Notes under the pieces: model-generated | Told to the model about the DNA's origin: nothing | The model's database searches: none | What the model saw: the letters and a program-made list of their open reading frames with translations, nothing else | NCBI RefSeq assembly: GCF_019802055.1 | Contig: NZ_JAHVHW010000011.1 | Coordinates: forward strand, 114,281 to 178,280 | Source: Ferrimonas balearica | Lineage (GTDB): Bacteria > Pseudomonadota > Gammaproteobacteria > Enterobacterales > Shewanellaceae | Direction: 5' to 3' | DNA length: 64,000 nucleotides | Program-made: the position numbers and the translations under genes | In this document: one piece after another, positions 17,592-26,897 of the stretch | How positions within the stretch are numbered: the first letter of the stretch is position 1 | Layout of the letters: the number at the start of each line of letters is the position of its first letter

Positions 17592-18479
17592 TCAGTCGGT
17601 GCGCTTGGTTCCGTCCAGACGACACCAGTCACCTTCGACTGCGGTCGGGTTCAGATCGAACCATTGGCCGTAGATGGCGCGCAGCTCTTCCGCCTGTTCA
17701 ACCAGCAGACCGGACAGGGCCAGTTGACCGCCGGGTTTGACCAGACCGCTGATCACCGGTGCCAGCTCCCGCAGGGGGCCAGCCAGGATGTTGGCAACCA
17801 CCACATCGGCCTGCAGGTTCTCCGGCTGGTCCTTGGGCAGATAAACGGTGAGCTTCTCTTCAACGCCATTTCGCTGGGCGTTGTCGGCGGAAGCGGTCAG
17901 GGCCTGGGGGTCGATATCCAGGCCCACCACGGTTTGGGCACCGAGCTTGATGGCGGCGATGGCCAGGATGCCGGAGCCGCAACCGAAGTCCACCACGGAC
18001 TTGTCGCTCAGGTCCAGGCCATCCAGCCAGGTCAGGCACAGCGCGGTGGTGGGGTGGGTGCCGGTACCGAAGGCCAGGCCGGGGTCCAGCATCACGTTCA
18101 CCGCATCCGGCTCCGGCGCTTCACGCCAGGAGGGGCAGATCCACAGGCGGCGGCCAAACTGCATCGGGTGGAAGTTATCCATCCACTCACGCTCCCAGTC
18201 CTTATCCTCCAGCGCTTCCACCTTATAGGTCATCTGGCTGGCCAACTCCGGCATCGCCTTGAGGCCCTCGATCACCGGGGCCATATCGGTAACGGCGTCA
18301 AACAGGCCAATCACGTCGGTGTCACCCCAGAGGCGGGTTTCGCCGGGAAGGGGCTCAAAAACCGGGGTGTCCTGAGCGTCAACAAAGGTTACGGAGGCCG
18401 CGCCCAGTTCCATCAGTTCGTCACTGATGGTTTCGGCGGTGTCGTTGGTGGCGTTGAGGCGGATCTGGATCCAAGCCAT
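17592..18479 (-). CDS. prmA: Ribosomal protein L11 methyltransferase
   Basis: A 295-residue SAM-dependent enzyme that trimethylates L11. The N-terminal substrate-recognition domain starts [16 protein letters not shown]; the methyltransferase domain has [14 protein letters not shown], then [15 protein letters not shown] (SAM motif I) and [10 protein letters not shown] (motif IV, NxxA). Length and order are normal. First in prmA-dusB-fis, although 214 bp and a separate promoter-like element separate it from dusB. Confidence 0.95.
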   Translation of the reverse strand: MAWIQIRLNATNDTAETISDELMELGAASVTFVDAQDTPVFEPLPGETRLWGDTDVIGLFDAVTDMAPVIEGLKAMPELASQMTYKVEALEDKDWEREWMDNFHPMQFGRRLWICPSWREAPEPDAVNVMLDPGLAFGTGTHPTTALCLTWLDGLDLSDKSVVDFGCGSGILAIAAIKLGAQTVVGLDIDPQALTASADNAQRNGVEEKLTVYLPKDQPENLQADVVVANILAGPLRELAPVISGLVKPGGQLALSGLLVEQAEELRAIYGQWFDLNPTAVEGDWCRLDGTKRTD

Positions 18480-18606
18480 GCGTCTCTCTGGAATAAGGGT
18501 GGATTAGGGGGCGAATTGTAATGGCTCAGCCCGGATTCGCCAGCGTTTCTTTTTTCAGCGGTTGAACCGTAACTGGGGGATTGCAGGCACTAGTGGATGA
18601 TTCAAT

Positions 18607-18649
18607 TTGATTCAAGTCACGGTCTGGATCACACCAAGCTCGCTATGTT
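18607..18649 (+). promoter_or_regulatory. Imperfect FNR-like box and -10 element of frdC1
   Basis: TTGAT-TCAA-GTCAC (18607-18620) has one perfect half-site and one at three of five. TATGTT (18644-18649) lies about 30 bp from the box centre, close to class II activator spacing (box centred near -41.5). It precedes the first cytochrome b gene by 59 bp. A CRP reading is also possible. Confidence 0.4.
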
Positions 18650-18678
18650 AGGGGACGTTTTCTTCTTTTGTTTATTGC

Positions 18679-19344
18679 ATGGACACACTGCACGCATCGC
18701 CTCGTCGGTTTGCGCTTTACCGACGTTGGTTGCAAGGGGCCGCAGGAGGCATTCTGGCCCTCGATCTTTTGTTCTCCTTTCAATGGGGGGTCGACCAGAT
18801 ATTTGGTCCCCGCCCGCTTGCCCCGATCCGAAACTGGATCCATGAGTGCCCCATCGACGTCGGACTCAGTGGCTGGATGGCCACCATTATTCTGCTCGGC
18901 CTGTTTTCGCTGCATGGTTACCTGGCGCTGACCGAACCTCAGGATAAGCCGCCTTTGAACGAGCGCCACGGGTTTGGTCGCAAGCCGCCAATTCGTTGGG
19001 AGCGCTTCTATCACCAGGTGCAGGTCGTCAGCGGTGTCCTGTTGCTGCCTCTGGCTGTGCTGCTGTGCTACACGCTGGTGCAGTCCCCCCCAAATCCGGA
19101 GTTCAACGATTGGTCTCAGCGACTCACGTCACTTGGTAGCCGACTTCTCTATGTGATGTTGGTACCGGTGTTGATACTGCACGCGCTGCTGGGACTGGGT
19201 CGTCTGATTGTGCGCTGGTGGCCACGAAATCCGGAGAGTCTGTTTGCGCGCCGTTGGCGCCTGGGAGTCAGCTCCTATCTGTTGGTGTTTGTCATCGCCT
19301 GGGTCGTGACGGCACTGCGAGGGGTGCCTGGATTCGCCCTTTGA
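18679..19344 (+). CDS. Fumarate reductase cytochrome b paralogue 1 (one haem-ligand pair left)
   Basis: A 221-residue membrane protein of the FrdC family with about five helices. Aligned to the Wolinella FrdC haem ligands (His44, 93, 143, 182), this copy keeps only the second and fourth (His79 and His168), the pair that binds the proximal haem. The first and third positions read Ser33 and Leu129. The Glu66 and Glu180 equivalents are also absent (His55 and Ile166). It therefore looks like a monohaem version, or an assembly partner, and not a full quinol-oxidising subunit. First of three tandem paralogues ahead of frdA and frdB. Confidence 0.75.
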   Translation: MDTLHASPRRFALYRRWLQGAAGGILALDLLFSFQWGVDQIFGPRPLAPIRNWIHECPIDVGLSGWMATIILLGLFSLHGYLALTEPQDKPPLNERHGFGRKPPIRWERFYHQVQVVSGVLLLPLAVLLCYTLVQSPPNPEFNDWSQRLTSLGSRLLYVMLVPVLILHALLGLGRLIVRWWPRNPESLFARRWRLGVSSYLLVFVIAWVVTALRGVPGFAL

Positions 19345-19416
19345 CGGTGGTTCATGGGTAAGTGGCGTGACGCGGCTCACGCCCATTGGCCCGACCAATG
19401 TGATCTTGATCTGAAG

Positions 19417-19458
19417 TTGATTCGAATCAATTCCTGATTGTGGGCCCGGCTCTATGGT
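19417..19458 (+). promoter_or_regulatory. Perfect FNR box and -10 element of frdC2
   Basis: TTGAT-TCGA-ATCAA (19417-19430) is an exact FNR/EtrA consensus palindrome. TATGGT at 19453-19458 falls where a -10 box would lie if the FNR site is centred at -41.5, the class II layout. It implies an internal anaerobic promoter for frdC2-frdC3-frdA-frdB. Confidence 0.75.
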
Positions 19459-19494
19459 GAAAGGCTGAATCGTTACTTCGGCTGAAGCCTCACC

Positions 19495-20196
19495 ATGCGC
19501 AAACTTATCTCTTTTGGCCGCGGCCCAGCCCAGATGGACATCATCCAAGGGCTGTGTGGCGGTATTCTGGCTCTGTTCCTGTTGATGCACCTGCATCTGG
19601 AAGCCAGCATTCTTATCGGCCCTGAGGCCTTTGAAACGGTAGCCTGGGTGCTGCATGCCGGTTGGGCTGACCCCGCTGGTCACGGCTACGCCGCCATGGT
19701 GGTGGCTGCCGCGCTCGTCATTTTGACCCTGCTGGCGCTGCACGTCTGGGCAGCGCTGCGCCGGGTCCCCATTCTTTTCCGTCAGTGGCAGGCTCTGAGC
19801 CGCCAGTTGGGCCATGTCCGTCATGGCGGCACCTGGCTCTGGGGCGTGCAGTTGATCACCGGCATTGCCCTGATGGTGGTGCTGCCGGTTCACCTGATCA
19901 CCATGCTGACCCAACCGCACAATATTGGCGTAGAGCCTTCCGCGTTGCGCATCGTCAATGAGGGGGGCTGGTTGCTGTATGGCCTGTTGCTGCCTCTAGC
20001 GGTATTGCACGCTGTGGTCGGCCTGGTTCGGTTGGTACTGAAATGGTGGCCCAACTTCGGTAAACGTCTGGTCCTGCGCCGGTTTGCGGCGATTCTGGTG
20101 GTTTATCTGCTGATTCTGGGTGGCACAAGTCTGGGCGCTCATGTCAGTAATGGATTGTCCTTCAACCAAAGTAAAACTGTGATGTTGGGCAACTGA
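19495..20196 (+). CDS. Fumarate reductase cytochrome b paralogue 2 (four haem ligands, no key Glu)
   Basis: A 233-residue FrdC-family membrane protein. All four haem histidines are present (His32, His83, His133, His172), so it should hold two haems b. The position of Wolinella Glu66, needed at the quinol site, is His54, and the position of Glu180, part of the transmembrane proton path, is Val170. It thus looks able to carry electrons but altered in quinol or proton chemistry. It has its own FNR-type promoter and is followed after 91 bp by frdC3. Confidence 0.8.
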   Translation: MRKLISFGRGPAQMDIIQGLCGGILALFLLMHLHLEASILIGPEAFETVAWVLHAGWADPAGHGYAAMVVAAALVILTLLALHVWAALRRVPILFRQWQALSRQLGHVRHGGTWLWGVQLITGIALMVVLPVHLITMLTQPHNIGVEPSALRIVNEGGWLLYGLLLPLAVLHAVVGLVRLVLKWWPNFGKRLVLRRFAAILVVYLLILGGTSLGAHVSNGLSFNQSKTVMLGN

Positions 20197-20287
20197 TCGC
20201 CAAAACCTTGTTCTTGATCGAAACGATGATTCACGGTAGGTGATACACCTTAGGCAAGTGAATGTCAGTCAGAACAAGGAAGCAAAA

Positions 20288-20971
20288 ATGAATGACCGGA
20301 TCTCCCCCCGCTTTTCCCGTTGGGCGGCCACCGCTGATCTGGCCCAAAGTCTGACCGGTGGCCTTTTGGCGCTGTTTCTTTGGGTTCACCTGCTGTTGGT
20401 CTCCTCCATCCTGTTGGGCCCGGAAGCGATGCGATTCGTGGCCCGGAACATGGAGTTGGCGTTTTTGGATCCCTCGGGACAGGGGTATCCGGTGGTGGTG
20501 AGTGTACTGGGGCTGGGAGTGCTGCTCCTGGTGGCCGTGCACGCGGTTACGGCGCTGAGAAAGTTTCCTCAGAACCTGCGTCAGTGGCGGGCCCTGAATC
20601 GCCAGCTTGGTTCTGTCGACAGCCCGGAAACCCGGCTGTGGCGCTGGCAGGTGATCACCGGGTTTGTGCTGTTTCTGCTGCTGCCCGCCCACCTGTGGAT
20701 GATGATCAATCAGCCGGAAACCATCGGCCCTGAAGGCTCGGCAGCACGGGTATGGGATCAGCGGATGCTCTGGCTCTACCTGCCGCTGCTGGCTGCCGTT
20801 GAACTGCACGCGGTGGTTGGGGTTTACCGCCTGGTCATGAAATGGTGCACCGTCTCCCCGGAGCGCCGTGCTTTGCTGGTCAGACTGAGGGGTCTGCTCA
20901 GTGTTCTGTTTATTGGCATTGGCCTGGCTTCGTTGCTGGCCTTTGTCCGCTACGCCCAGTTGGCTAACTGA
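20288..20971 (+). CDS. frdC: Fumarate reductase cytochrome b subunit (canonical copy)
   Basis: A 227-residue dihaem cytochrome b that anchors FrdAB and oxidises menaquinol. Every key Wolinella residue is present: haem ligands His34, His85, His135, His174, Glu56 (Glu66 equivalent) and Glu172 (Glu180 equivalent, in [10 protein letters not shown]). [10 protein letters not shown] and RKFPQN also match closely. ATG 20288 is chosen (AAGGAAGC upstream); an in-frame ATG at 20240 lacks a site. It ends 14 bp before frdA, and of the three paralogues it is the one expected to be the working anchor. Confidence 0.9.
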   Translation: MNDRISPRFSRWAATADLAQSLTGGLLALFLWVHLLLVSSILLGPEAMRFVARNMELAFLDPSGQGYPVVVSVLGLGVLLLVAVHAVTALRKFPQNLRQWRALNRQLGSVDSPETRLWRWQVITGFVLFLLLPAHLWMMINQPETIGPEGSAARVWDQRMLWLYLPLLAAVELHAVVGVYRLVMKWCTVSPERRALLVRLRGLLSVLFIGIGLASLLAFVRYAQLAN

Positions 20972-20985
20972 GAGAAAAGGAAGCA

Positions 20986-22947
20986 ATGAAGACCATCTAC
21001 ACCGATGCGTTGGTGATTGGCGGAGGCCTGGCCGGTCTCCGGGTAGCCATCGCCTGCCGCCAGCAGGGCCTTGATACGACGGTGTTGTCGCTCATCCCCG
21101 CCAAGCGTTCCCACTCTGCCGCTGCCCAGGGGGGCATGCAGGCCAGCCTGGGGAACAGCCTCAAGGGTGAAGGCGACAACGAGGACGTCCACTTCCACGA
21201 TACGGTCAAAGGCTCCGACTGGGGCTGCGATCAGGATGTGGCCCGGATGTTTACCCATGTGGCGCCCAAAGCGGTACGCGAAGCCGCCAACTGGGGCGTG
21301 CCGTGGACCCGCGTTACTGCCGGTCCCCGTCAGGTGGTGGTCAATGCCGAGAAAGTCACCCTCAATGAACCCGACGAGGCCCACGGCCTGATCAATGCCC
21401 GGGACTTTGGTGGCACCAAGAAATGGCGCACCTGCTATACCTCCGACGGCACCGGTCACTCCCTGCTTTATGCCCTGGATAACCAGGCGATTGGGATGGG
21501 AATCCAGGTGCATGAGCGGATGGAAGCGGTACGCCTTATCCACGATGGCGAGCGTTGCCACGGTGCCGTGGTGCGCTGCCTGGTAACCGGCGAACTGATC
21601 GCCTACCTGGCCCGCACCACCACCATCGCCACCGGCGGCTATGGACGCCTCTGGTCGGTCTCGACCAACGCCATCATCTGTGAAGGCACCGGTGCCGCCA
21701 TTGCGCTGGAAACCGGCACGGTGGCCCTGGGTAACCCGGAAGCGGTGCAGTTCCACCCCACCGCCATTGTGCCGGTAGGGATCCTCACCACAGAGGGGTG
21801 CCGCGGTGACGGCGGTATCCTGCGGGACGTGGACGGCCATCGCTTTATGCCGGACTACGAGCCCGAGAAGAAAGAGTTGGCGTCCCGGGATGTGGTTTCC
21901 CGCCGCATGACCGAACACATGCGTAAGGGCAAGGGCGTACCCAGTCCCTACGGCGATCACCTCTGGCTGGACATCACCCTGCTGGGCAAAGCGCATATCG
22001 AGAAGAACCTGCGCGAAGTGCAGGAGATCTGCCAGTACTTCCTCGGCATCGACCCGGTGAAAGAGTGGATCCCGGTACGGCCCACTCAGCACTACTCCAT
22101 GGGGGGCATCCGCACCAACGCCGAGGGCGAGAGCGATGGCCTGAAAGGCCTGTATGCCGTGGGTGAAGCGGCGTGCTGGGACATGCATGGCTTCAACCGA
22201 CTGGGAGGCAACTCTCTGGCGGAAACTGTAGTGGCTGGCATGATCATTGGCGAAGCGGTTGCGGACGCCAGTAAGCGCACCCCCATGGGTGAGCGTGAAC
22301 TGGCGGAGCAGTTTGTGGTGTCAGAGCAGGCGGAGATCGATGCTCTGTTGGCTCGGGACAGCGGCGAAGATGTGTTTGAGCTGCGTCGGGCCATGGAAGA
22401 GCTGATGATGGATAAGGTGGGGATCTTCCGCACCGGTGCTGAACTGGACAAGGCGGTGACGGAGTTGACCGGCCTGCTTGCCCGCAGCCAGAACATCGCG
22501 CTGCAGAACAAACGTCGCCACAGCAATCCGGAGCTGGTTGAGGCGCTTAAGGTGCCCCGTATGATCAAGCTGGCGCTGTGCATCGCCACTGCGGCAGCCG
22601 CCCGTACCGAAAGCCGCGGCGCTCATGCTCGTGAGGATTACCCTCAGCGCAACGACCAGGAGTGGCTCAAACGCACCCTGGTGCGCTGGCCGGAAGCCGC
22701 TGTCGGCCCGGAGCTGAGCTACGAGGAACTGGACGTGATGAAGATGGAGCTGCCGCCGGGCTACCGTGGCTACGGCATCGATAACGCCATTCCTCATCCG
22801 GACACCGCCCGGCGTGAGGCCGAGATTGCCGCCTGGGATGCGGCCAATCCCGAAGCCGACCGATTTGAACGTCAGCAGGCGCTGATGCCCTTTGAACTGC
22901 CTGAGGCTTACCAGGCCCGTAACCAGCGCCGCACAGGAGAGTCTTGA
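20986..22947 (+). CDS. frdA: Fumarate reductase flavoprotein subunit
   Basis: A 653-residue subunit that reduces fumarate to succinate. It reads very like the Wolinella/epsilon-type enzyme. The FAD-binding start [13 protein letters not shown] is followed by [11 protein letters not shown] with His43, the residue that carries covalent FAD. The active-site segments QFHPTAI and [18 protein letters not shown] and the late [18 protein letters not shown] are intact. The C-terminal [11 protein letters not shown] tail is typical. The stop codon overlaps the frdB start (TGATG), so translation is coupled. Confidence 0.95.
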   Translation: MKTIYTDALVIGGGLAGLRVAIACRQQGLDTTVLSLIPAKRSHSAAAQGGMQASLGNSLKGEGDNEDVHFHDTVKGSDWGCDQDVARMFTHVAPKAVREAANWGVPWTRVTAGPRQVVVNAEKVTLNEPDEAHGLINARDFGGTKKWRTCYTSDGTGHSLLYALDNQAIGMGIQVHERMEAVRLIHDGERCHGAVVRCLVTGELIAYLARTTTIATGGYGRLWSVSTNAIICEGTGAAIALETGTVALGNPEAVQFHPTAIVPVGILTTEGCRGDGGILRDVDGHRFMPDYEPEKKELASRDVVSRRMTEHMRKGKGVPSPYGDHLWLDITLLGKAHIEKNLREVQEICQYFLGIDPVKEWIPVRPTQHYSMGGIRTNAEGESDGLKGLYAVGEAACWDMHGFNRLGGNSLAETVVAGMIIGEAVADASKRTPMGERELAEQFVVSEQAEIDALLARDSGEDVFELRRAMEELMMDKVGIFRTGAELDKAVTELTGLLARSQNIALQNKRRHSNPELVEALKVPRMIKLALCIATAAAARTESRGAHAREDYPQRNDQEWLKRTLVRWPEAAVGPELSYEELDVMKMELPPGYRGYGIDNAIPHPDTARREAEIAAWDAANPEADRFERQQALMPFELPEAYQARNQRRTGES

Positions 22948-23681
22948 TGAGCGCCCGTACCCTGACTTTCGAGATCTTTCGCTTTGACCCCCAGTTGCCG
23001 GGTGACAAGCCGCGCACTGAGCGGTTTGAGATGGAGGAGACTCCGGGCATGACCGTGTTCATCGCCCTTAACCGCCTGCGGGAGGAGCAGGACCGCTCTC
23101 TGCAGTTCGATTTTGTCTGCCGGGCGGGGATCTGTGGCAGCTGCGCCATGGTGATCAACGGCAAGCCGACCCTGGCCTGCCGCACCCTGACCAGCACCTT
23201 CTCCAACTCCGTGATCACCCTGATGCCGCTGCCGGGCTTTGAGCTGATTGGTGACCTGTCGGTCAACACCGGTAAGTTTATGCGTGCCCTGTCTGAGCGC
23301 CTTGGCGCCTGGCTGCACCCCAAGTCGGAAGAGCTGAGCATTGATGCCCTGGAGACTCCGATGGATCCGGCCCTGGCGGAAGCGATCTACGAGGCGGACC
23401 GTTGCGTTGAGTGCGGCTGCTGCGTGGCGGGCTGTGCCACCGCTCAGATGCGCGACACCTTTATCAGTGCCGTTGGCTTCAACAAGGTGGCCCGTTTCGC
23501 CCTGGACAGCCGTGATGCCCGGGCGCCGGAGGACTTCTATCACGTGATCGGTGATGAGGATGGTGTGTTTGGCTGCATGACCCTGCTGGGGTGCCAGGAC
23601 AACTGTCCGAAGGATCTGAACCACCAGTCTCAGATCGCCTACCTGCGCCGTCAATTGGTGCGCGGCCCCCGCATCCTCTAA
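22947..23681 (+). CDS. frdB: Fumarate reductase iron-sulfur subunit
   Basis: A 244-residue subunit passing electrons from the haems to FrdA through three clusters. The [2Fe-2S] ligands are in CRAGICGSC and LACR (about residues 53-76), the [4Fe-4S] ligands in CVECGCCVAGC (about 152-162), and the [3Fe-4S] ligands in CMTLLGCQDNCPK. ATG 22947 overlaps the frdA stop; a TTG one codon earlier is ignored. Last gene of the operon: its stop overlaps the viaA stop by four bases on the other strand, with no terminator between. Confidence 0.95.
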   Translation: MSARTLTFEIFRFDPQLPGDKPRTERFEMEETPGMTVFIALNRLREEQDRSLQFDFVCRAGICGSCAMVINGKPTLACRTLTSTFSNSVITLMPLPGFELIGDLSVNTGKFMRALSERLGAWLHPKSEELSIDALETPMDPALAEAIYEADRCVECGCCVAGCATAQMRDTFISAVGFNKVARFALDSRDARAPEDFYHVIGDEDGVFGCMTLLGCQDNCPKDLNHQSQIAYLRRQLVRGPRIL

Positions 23682-25135
23682 GCGGAACCCGCCAACCCCT
23701 GCCAGAGCGGTGTCGCCGCCGCCGCGGCAGGGGCTTCTCCCTTCTTCAGATCAATATCCCCCTGTTCAGGATTGAACTGCCACTGGCAATCCAGCGCCGG
23801 TATCAGGCTGCTCTCCCTGACCACCTCGCCGATTGCCACTGCATGGATCTGATGCCCTGACTGGCGGGCCAGGTTCAGCCGCTCAAGCAGAGAGACCGGC
23901 AGGTCTGCCAGCACCATATCGGACAGCAGCACCAGATCCGCCAGTTCGTAGTCGGGATTCTCCAAAGTCTCCAGAGTGGCTTCCAGAGCGATCGCCACAT
24001 CGGTTCCGCCATGAAAGCTGAGCTGCAGGAAGGGCAACAGCCCGCTGCCACTTTGGCTCAGGTCCTGTTCCGCCACGGCCGTCGCAAAGTTGATCAGATG
24101 GACCGGACGGTTCTCGGCCCGGGCTGAGGCGGCCAGGGCCAGGGCGATCGCTTTGGCGGCGGTTTCAGGCGTTCCCTGCATCGACAGGCTGGTGTCCACC
24201 GCGATCACCATCGGGCCTTTGGCGCGCACGGTTTCACAGGGTTCCCATCGGGTCTCCTCCCGCCACTGGCGTTCCGATTGCCAGCCACGGCGCTGGTAGG
24301 CCAGCAGTTTGCTCTCCAGGTACTTCAACTCAAACAGCGTCGCCAGCTCTGGATCCCCCAGTTGAGCCCACTCGCTGGGCAGCAATTGAGGCAGCTCCCG
24401 TCCGGGCAGCAGGCCAAACAGTTCATCGGGCGCTGGCGCATTGGGTTGGGGTCGCCAGCAGGGCACCCGTCGGGTAACCCGGTGTTGCGTGGTTTGGGTC
24501 TGAGGTTGCCGATGCTGTCCTATGCATTGGCACAGCGCGAGGATCCCCGGATTGCCCGCCAGGTAGTCTGCCCAGCGACTCAGGAGCGCTTCCGTCTGCT
24601 GCAAAGGCACGCCGTCAGAAAAGTCCACCAGCACACCCGGGTCCAGCCCCAGGCTTTGATAGCGGCGGGAGAGGGCGATCAGGGTATCCAGCCAGGCCTG
24701 AAGCCTGGCCAGATAATCGGCCCGCAGCGCGGCCAGCCGGGCCAACCGCCATTGGGCCTGGGCTTTCTCCAGGGCGGTGCGTTGCTCCTTCAGCAGCAGG
24801 CGGGCGAGAGGGGTGGGGTCGACATGGCGCTGACGCAGCTGCGTCAGCTGGGTGGCCCAAAAGGTGGATTTGGGCGGTCGTCCGCACTCCGCCATCACCT
24901 GTTCGTGCAGGGGCAACCACTCAGCCAGTTGCGCTAATCCGATGCCGTTGGCAACAAGATCATTCTCCGCACTGTTCAGGTGTTCCAGCCGGGCGCGAAA
25001 GGGGCACTCCTGTTCGAGAATGCGTCGGGCATCGCGGTCCAGCTCCGTCAGGGTTTGGGCCAGACGGGCTTCCATGCTGGGGGAGCGGGCCAGCAGCTGA
25101 TCTACGCCGGTTAACTGGCTGCGCAGGTCGAGCAT
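23678..25135 (-). CDS. viaA: ViaA, von Willebrand factor A protein paired with RavA
   Basis: A 485-residue cytosolic protein. The N-terminal part is helical, and the C-terminal VWA domain has the metal-site motif DTSLS near residue 312 and a GGTD loop near residue 375. In E. coli ViaA binds the MoxR ATPase RavA and the pair is reported to interact with fumarate reductase and other respiratory enzymes. Start ATG 25135, overlapping the end of ravA by 25 bases, which suggests translational coupling. It is tail to tail with frdB, stops overlapping. Confidence 0.88.
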   Translation of the reverse strand: MLDLRSQLTGVDQLLARSPSMEARLAQTLTELDRDARRILEQECPFRARLEHLNSAENDLVANGIGLAQLAEWLPLHEQVMAECGRPPKSTFWATQLTQLRQRHVDPTPLARLLLKEQRTALEKAQAQWRLARLAALRADYLARLQAWLDTLIALSRRYQSLGLDPGVLVDFSDGVPLQQTEALLSRWADYLAGNPGILALCQCIGQHRQPQTQTTQHRVTRRVPCWRPQPNAPAPDELFGLLPGRELPQLLPSEWAQLGDPELATLFELKYLESKLLAYQRRGWQSERQWREETRWEPCETVRAKGPMVIAVDTSLSMQGTPETAAKAIALALAASARAENRPVHLINFATAVAEQDLSQSGSGLLPFLQLSFHGGTDVAIALEATLETLENPDYELADLVLLSDMVLADLPVSLLERLNLARQSGHQIHAVAIGEVVRESSLIPALDCQWQFNPEQGDIDLKKGEAPAAAAATPLWQGLAGSA

Positions 25136-26703
25136 TGGGGATCTTCCGCCAGACTGCGCAGCGCCGTGCATCGCAGCAGCGCCAGTTCCAGATCGCTGAT
25201 GCCCTGAGCCCAGCCCTCCTGCATGGCCTTAACGGATGCCTGCGGAATAAACAGCGGCTTGGGCTGTTGGCGCTGTGTGGCCAGCGCCACTTCCGCCTGC
25301 TGCTTCATCTGGCACAGCGTCAGCTCCACCTCGTCCAGCTCTGCCAGGAGGGTATTCAGATGGGTAATGTCGACCGGGTAGCGTCGATCACCGCGGCGGT
25401 GTTTGCGGGGGGGCGAGTAGGGCTCAACCTCGAAGGTGCTGTTGGCAAACCGCCCCATCTCGTCATAGCGGATGGTCAGAATGCCGTTGTCCCGAAACTG
25501 GCACTGCACATTCTCCCTTTGGTGTCCGAGGGGATCGAAGGGGTGGAATGGCTCCCGGCTGGCCATCTGCGACTGGTGCACAAAAAAATCAAAATGAACC
25601 GGTTCGGCCCGGCGATGGATATGGACGGCCTGACGCTGTACGTAGAAGTAACCGCCTCGTTGCTGGCGCTGCTCGCCCCCATTGGCAAAGAAGAATTGCT
25701 GGGGGAAGAACTCCACCGTGTCGTACTGATCTTCGGTATAAAACAGCAGGCTGTGTAAACGCTCATCCAGCTGTTCCAGTTGCGCCAGTGCCGGGTCAAC
25801 GCGTTGGGGGAGCTGACACAGAGCGTCGAGGATCCGCTCCTGAACCTGATGCCGCTGTTCCGGCTGGTGCCACAGCATGTGATTCAGCAACAGCAGGTCG
25901 GCCGGGTGGGTGGTGTCGCGATCCTCAAGGTAGGCCGCAGCCTTGATCAGGCTGACGGCCCACTGCCAGCGACGATCGGACAGGTAGAGCTCCGGCAGGT
26001 CCTCGGCCAGGCGGGTGCGGATCTGGCCGAGTGCCGTCAGGGTGTCCTCGCTAAGGGTCACCGTGGGGATCCCCTGTCGCCATGTCTGCCAGGTGGAGTT
26101 ATCGATGGGCTGACGAACCGTGATCGAGTCCTGTGTGGGGGTCTGGATCAGCGCAGCAAAGTGCTGCCACTCTGAGGTGGGGGCGGCAACCAGTCTCACC
26201 AGCAGGCGATCATAGAGCGCCTCCAGCCCCTGTTCGGGATCGGGGATCTCGTTGGCCGCGGTGATCAGCCCCTTTAGCGGCACCTTGATCAGCGTGTCGC
26301 CATTACGGAACTGACGTTCGTTAATCAGCGTAAGCAGGGTGTTGAGGATGGCGGGACTGGCTTTGAATATCTCGTCGAGAAAGGCGAGGTCGGCCCAGGG
26401 CAGGTACCCCTGGATCTGGCGTTGGTACTGGTCATTTCTCAGCGCACTTAACGCCACCGGGCCAAACACCTCATCCGGCGTGCTGAAACGATTCATCAGG
26501 CATTCGAAGTAGCGGCTGTCGGTAAATGCGGCGGCGATGCGCCTGGCCAGCAGACTCTTTCCGGTTCCCGGTGGGCCGTAGAGAAAGCTGTGGTGCCCTG
26601 ACAATGTTGCCAGCAGCGCCACCGACAGGGTTTCATCCCGCTCATACAGACCTTGGCCAAGGTCCTCCAACAACCCCTGAAGATGTTGACGACGTGGGCT
26701 CAT
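25111..26703 (-). CDS. ravA: RavA, MoxR-family AAA+ ATPase
   Basis: A 530-residue ATPase. Walker A is GPPGTGKS (43-50), Walker B is LAFLDE (about 105-110), and sensor-1 lies in LITAANE. The second half contains the RavA-specific beta-rich region that in E. coli forms the LARA domain, and a helical tail. It forms hexamers and works with ViaA as a chaperone-like remodeller of respiratory complexes. Its start overlaps the stop of the zinc-ribbon gene upstream by four bases, giving a three-gene unit. Confidence 0.9.
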   Translation of the reverse strand: MSPRRQHLQGLLEDLGQGLYERDETLSVALLATLSGHHSFLYGPPGTGKSLLARRIAAAFTDSRYFECLMNRFSTPDEVFGPVALSALRNDQYQRQIQGYLPWADLAFLDEIFKASPAILNTLLTLINERQFRNGDTLIKVPLKGLITAANEIPDPEQGLEALYDRLLVRLVAAPTSEWQHFAALIQTPTQDSITVRQPIDNSTWQTWRQGIPTVTLSEDTLTALGQIRTRLAEDLPELYLSDRRWQWAVSLIKAAAYLEDRDTTHPADLLLLNHMLWHQPEQRHQVQERILDALCQLPQRVDPALAQLEQLDERLHSLLFYTEDQYDTVEFFPQQFFFANGGEQRQQRGGYFYVQRQAVHIHRRAEPVHFDFFVHQSQMASREPFHPFDPLGHQRENVQCQFRDNGILTIRYDEMGRFANSTFEVEPYSPPRKHRRGDRRYPVDITHLNTLLAELDEVELTLCQMKQQAEVALATQRQQPKPLFIPQASVKAMQEGWAQGISDLELALLRCTALRSLAEDPQCSTCAAS

Positions 26704-26897
26704 GACAGGGTCTCCCGTTTCGGCTGAGGGTGGATCTCACAATGGGGGCAGGGGGCTTCGGCATAGCCCTGCACAAATTTGCAGCGGGGACAGGAGCGAG
26801 GGGTCGGATCGTCGGACGGACGTGGCTCAGGCCCGGCATTTCGTCGCCACAGCCACAGTGCGACGAGACTGAGCAGCCCTCCAAAACTCCACAACAT
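26700..26897 (-). CDS. Small membrane protein with a CxxC zinc ribbon, ravA operon
   Basis: A 65-residue protein. One membrane helix (LWSFGGLLSLVALWLW) is followed by a short acidic linker and a zinc-ribbon motif CPRC-x9-CPHC. I use ATG 26897 (MLWSFGG), with GGTGG upstream; an in-frame start at 26942 would put an arginine- and cysteine-rich stretch before the helix. Its stop overlaps the ravA start, so it is the first gene of a ravA-viaA unit. I do not recognise it; a membrane adaptor for RavA-ViaA is a guess from position. Confidence 0.6.
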   Translation of the reverse strand: MLWSFGGLLSLVALWLWRRNAGPEPRPSDDPTPRSCPRCKFVQGYAEAPCPHCEIHPQPKRETLS

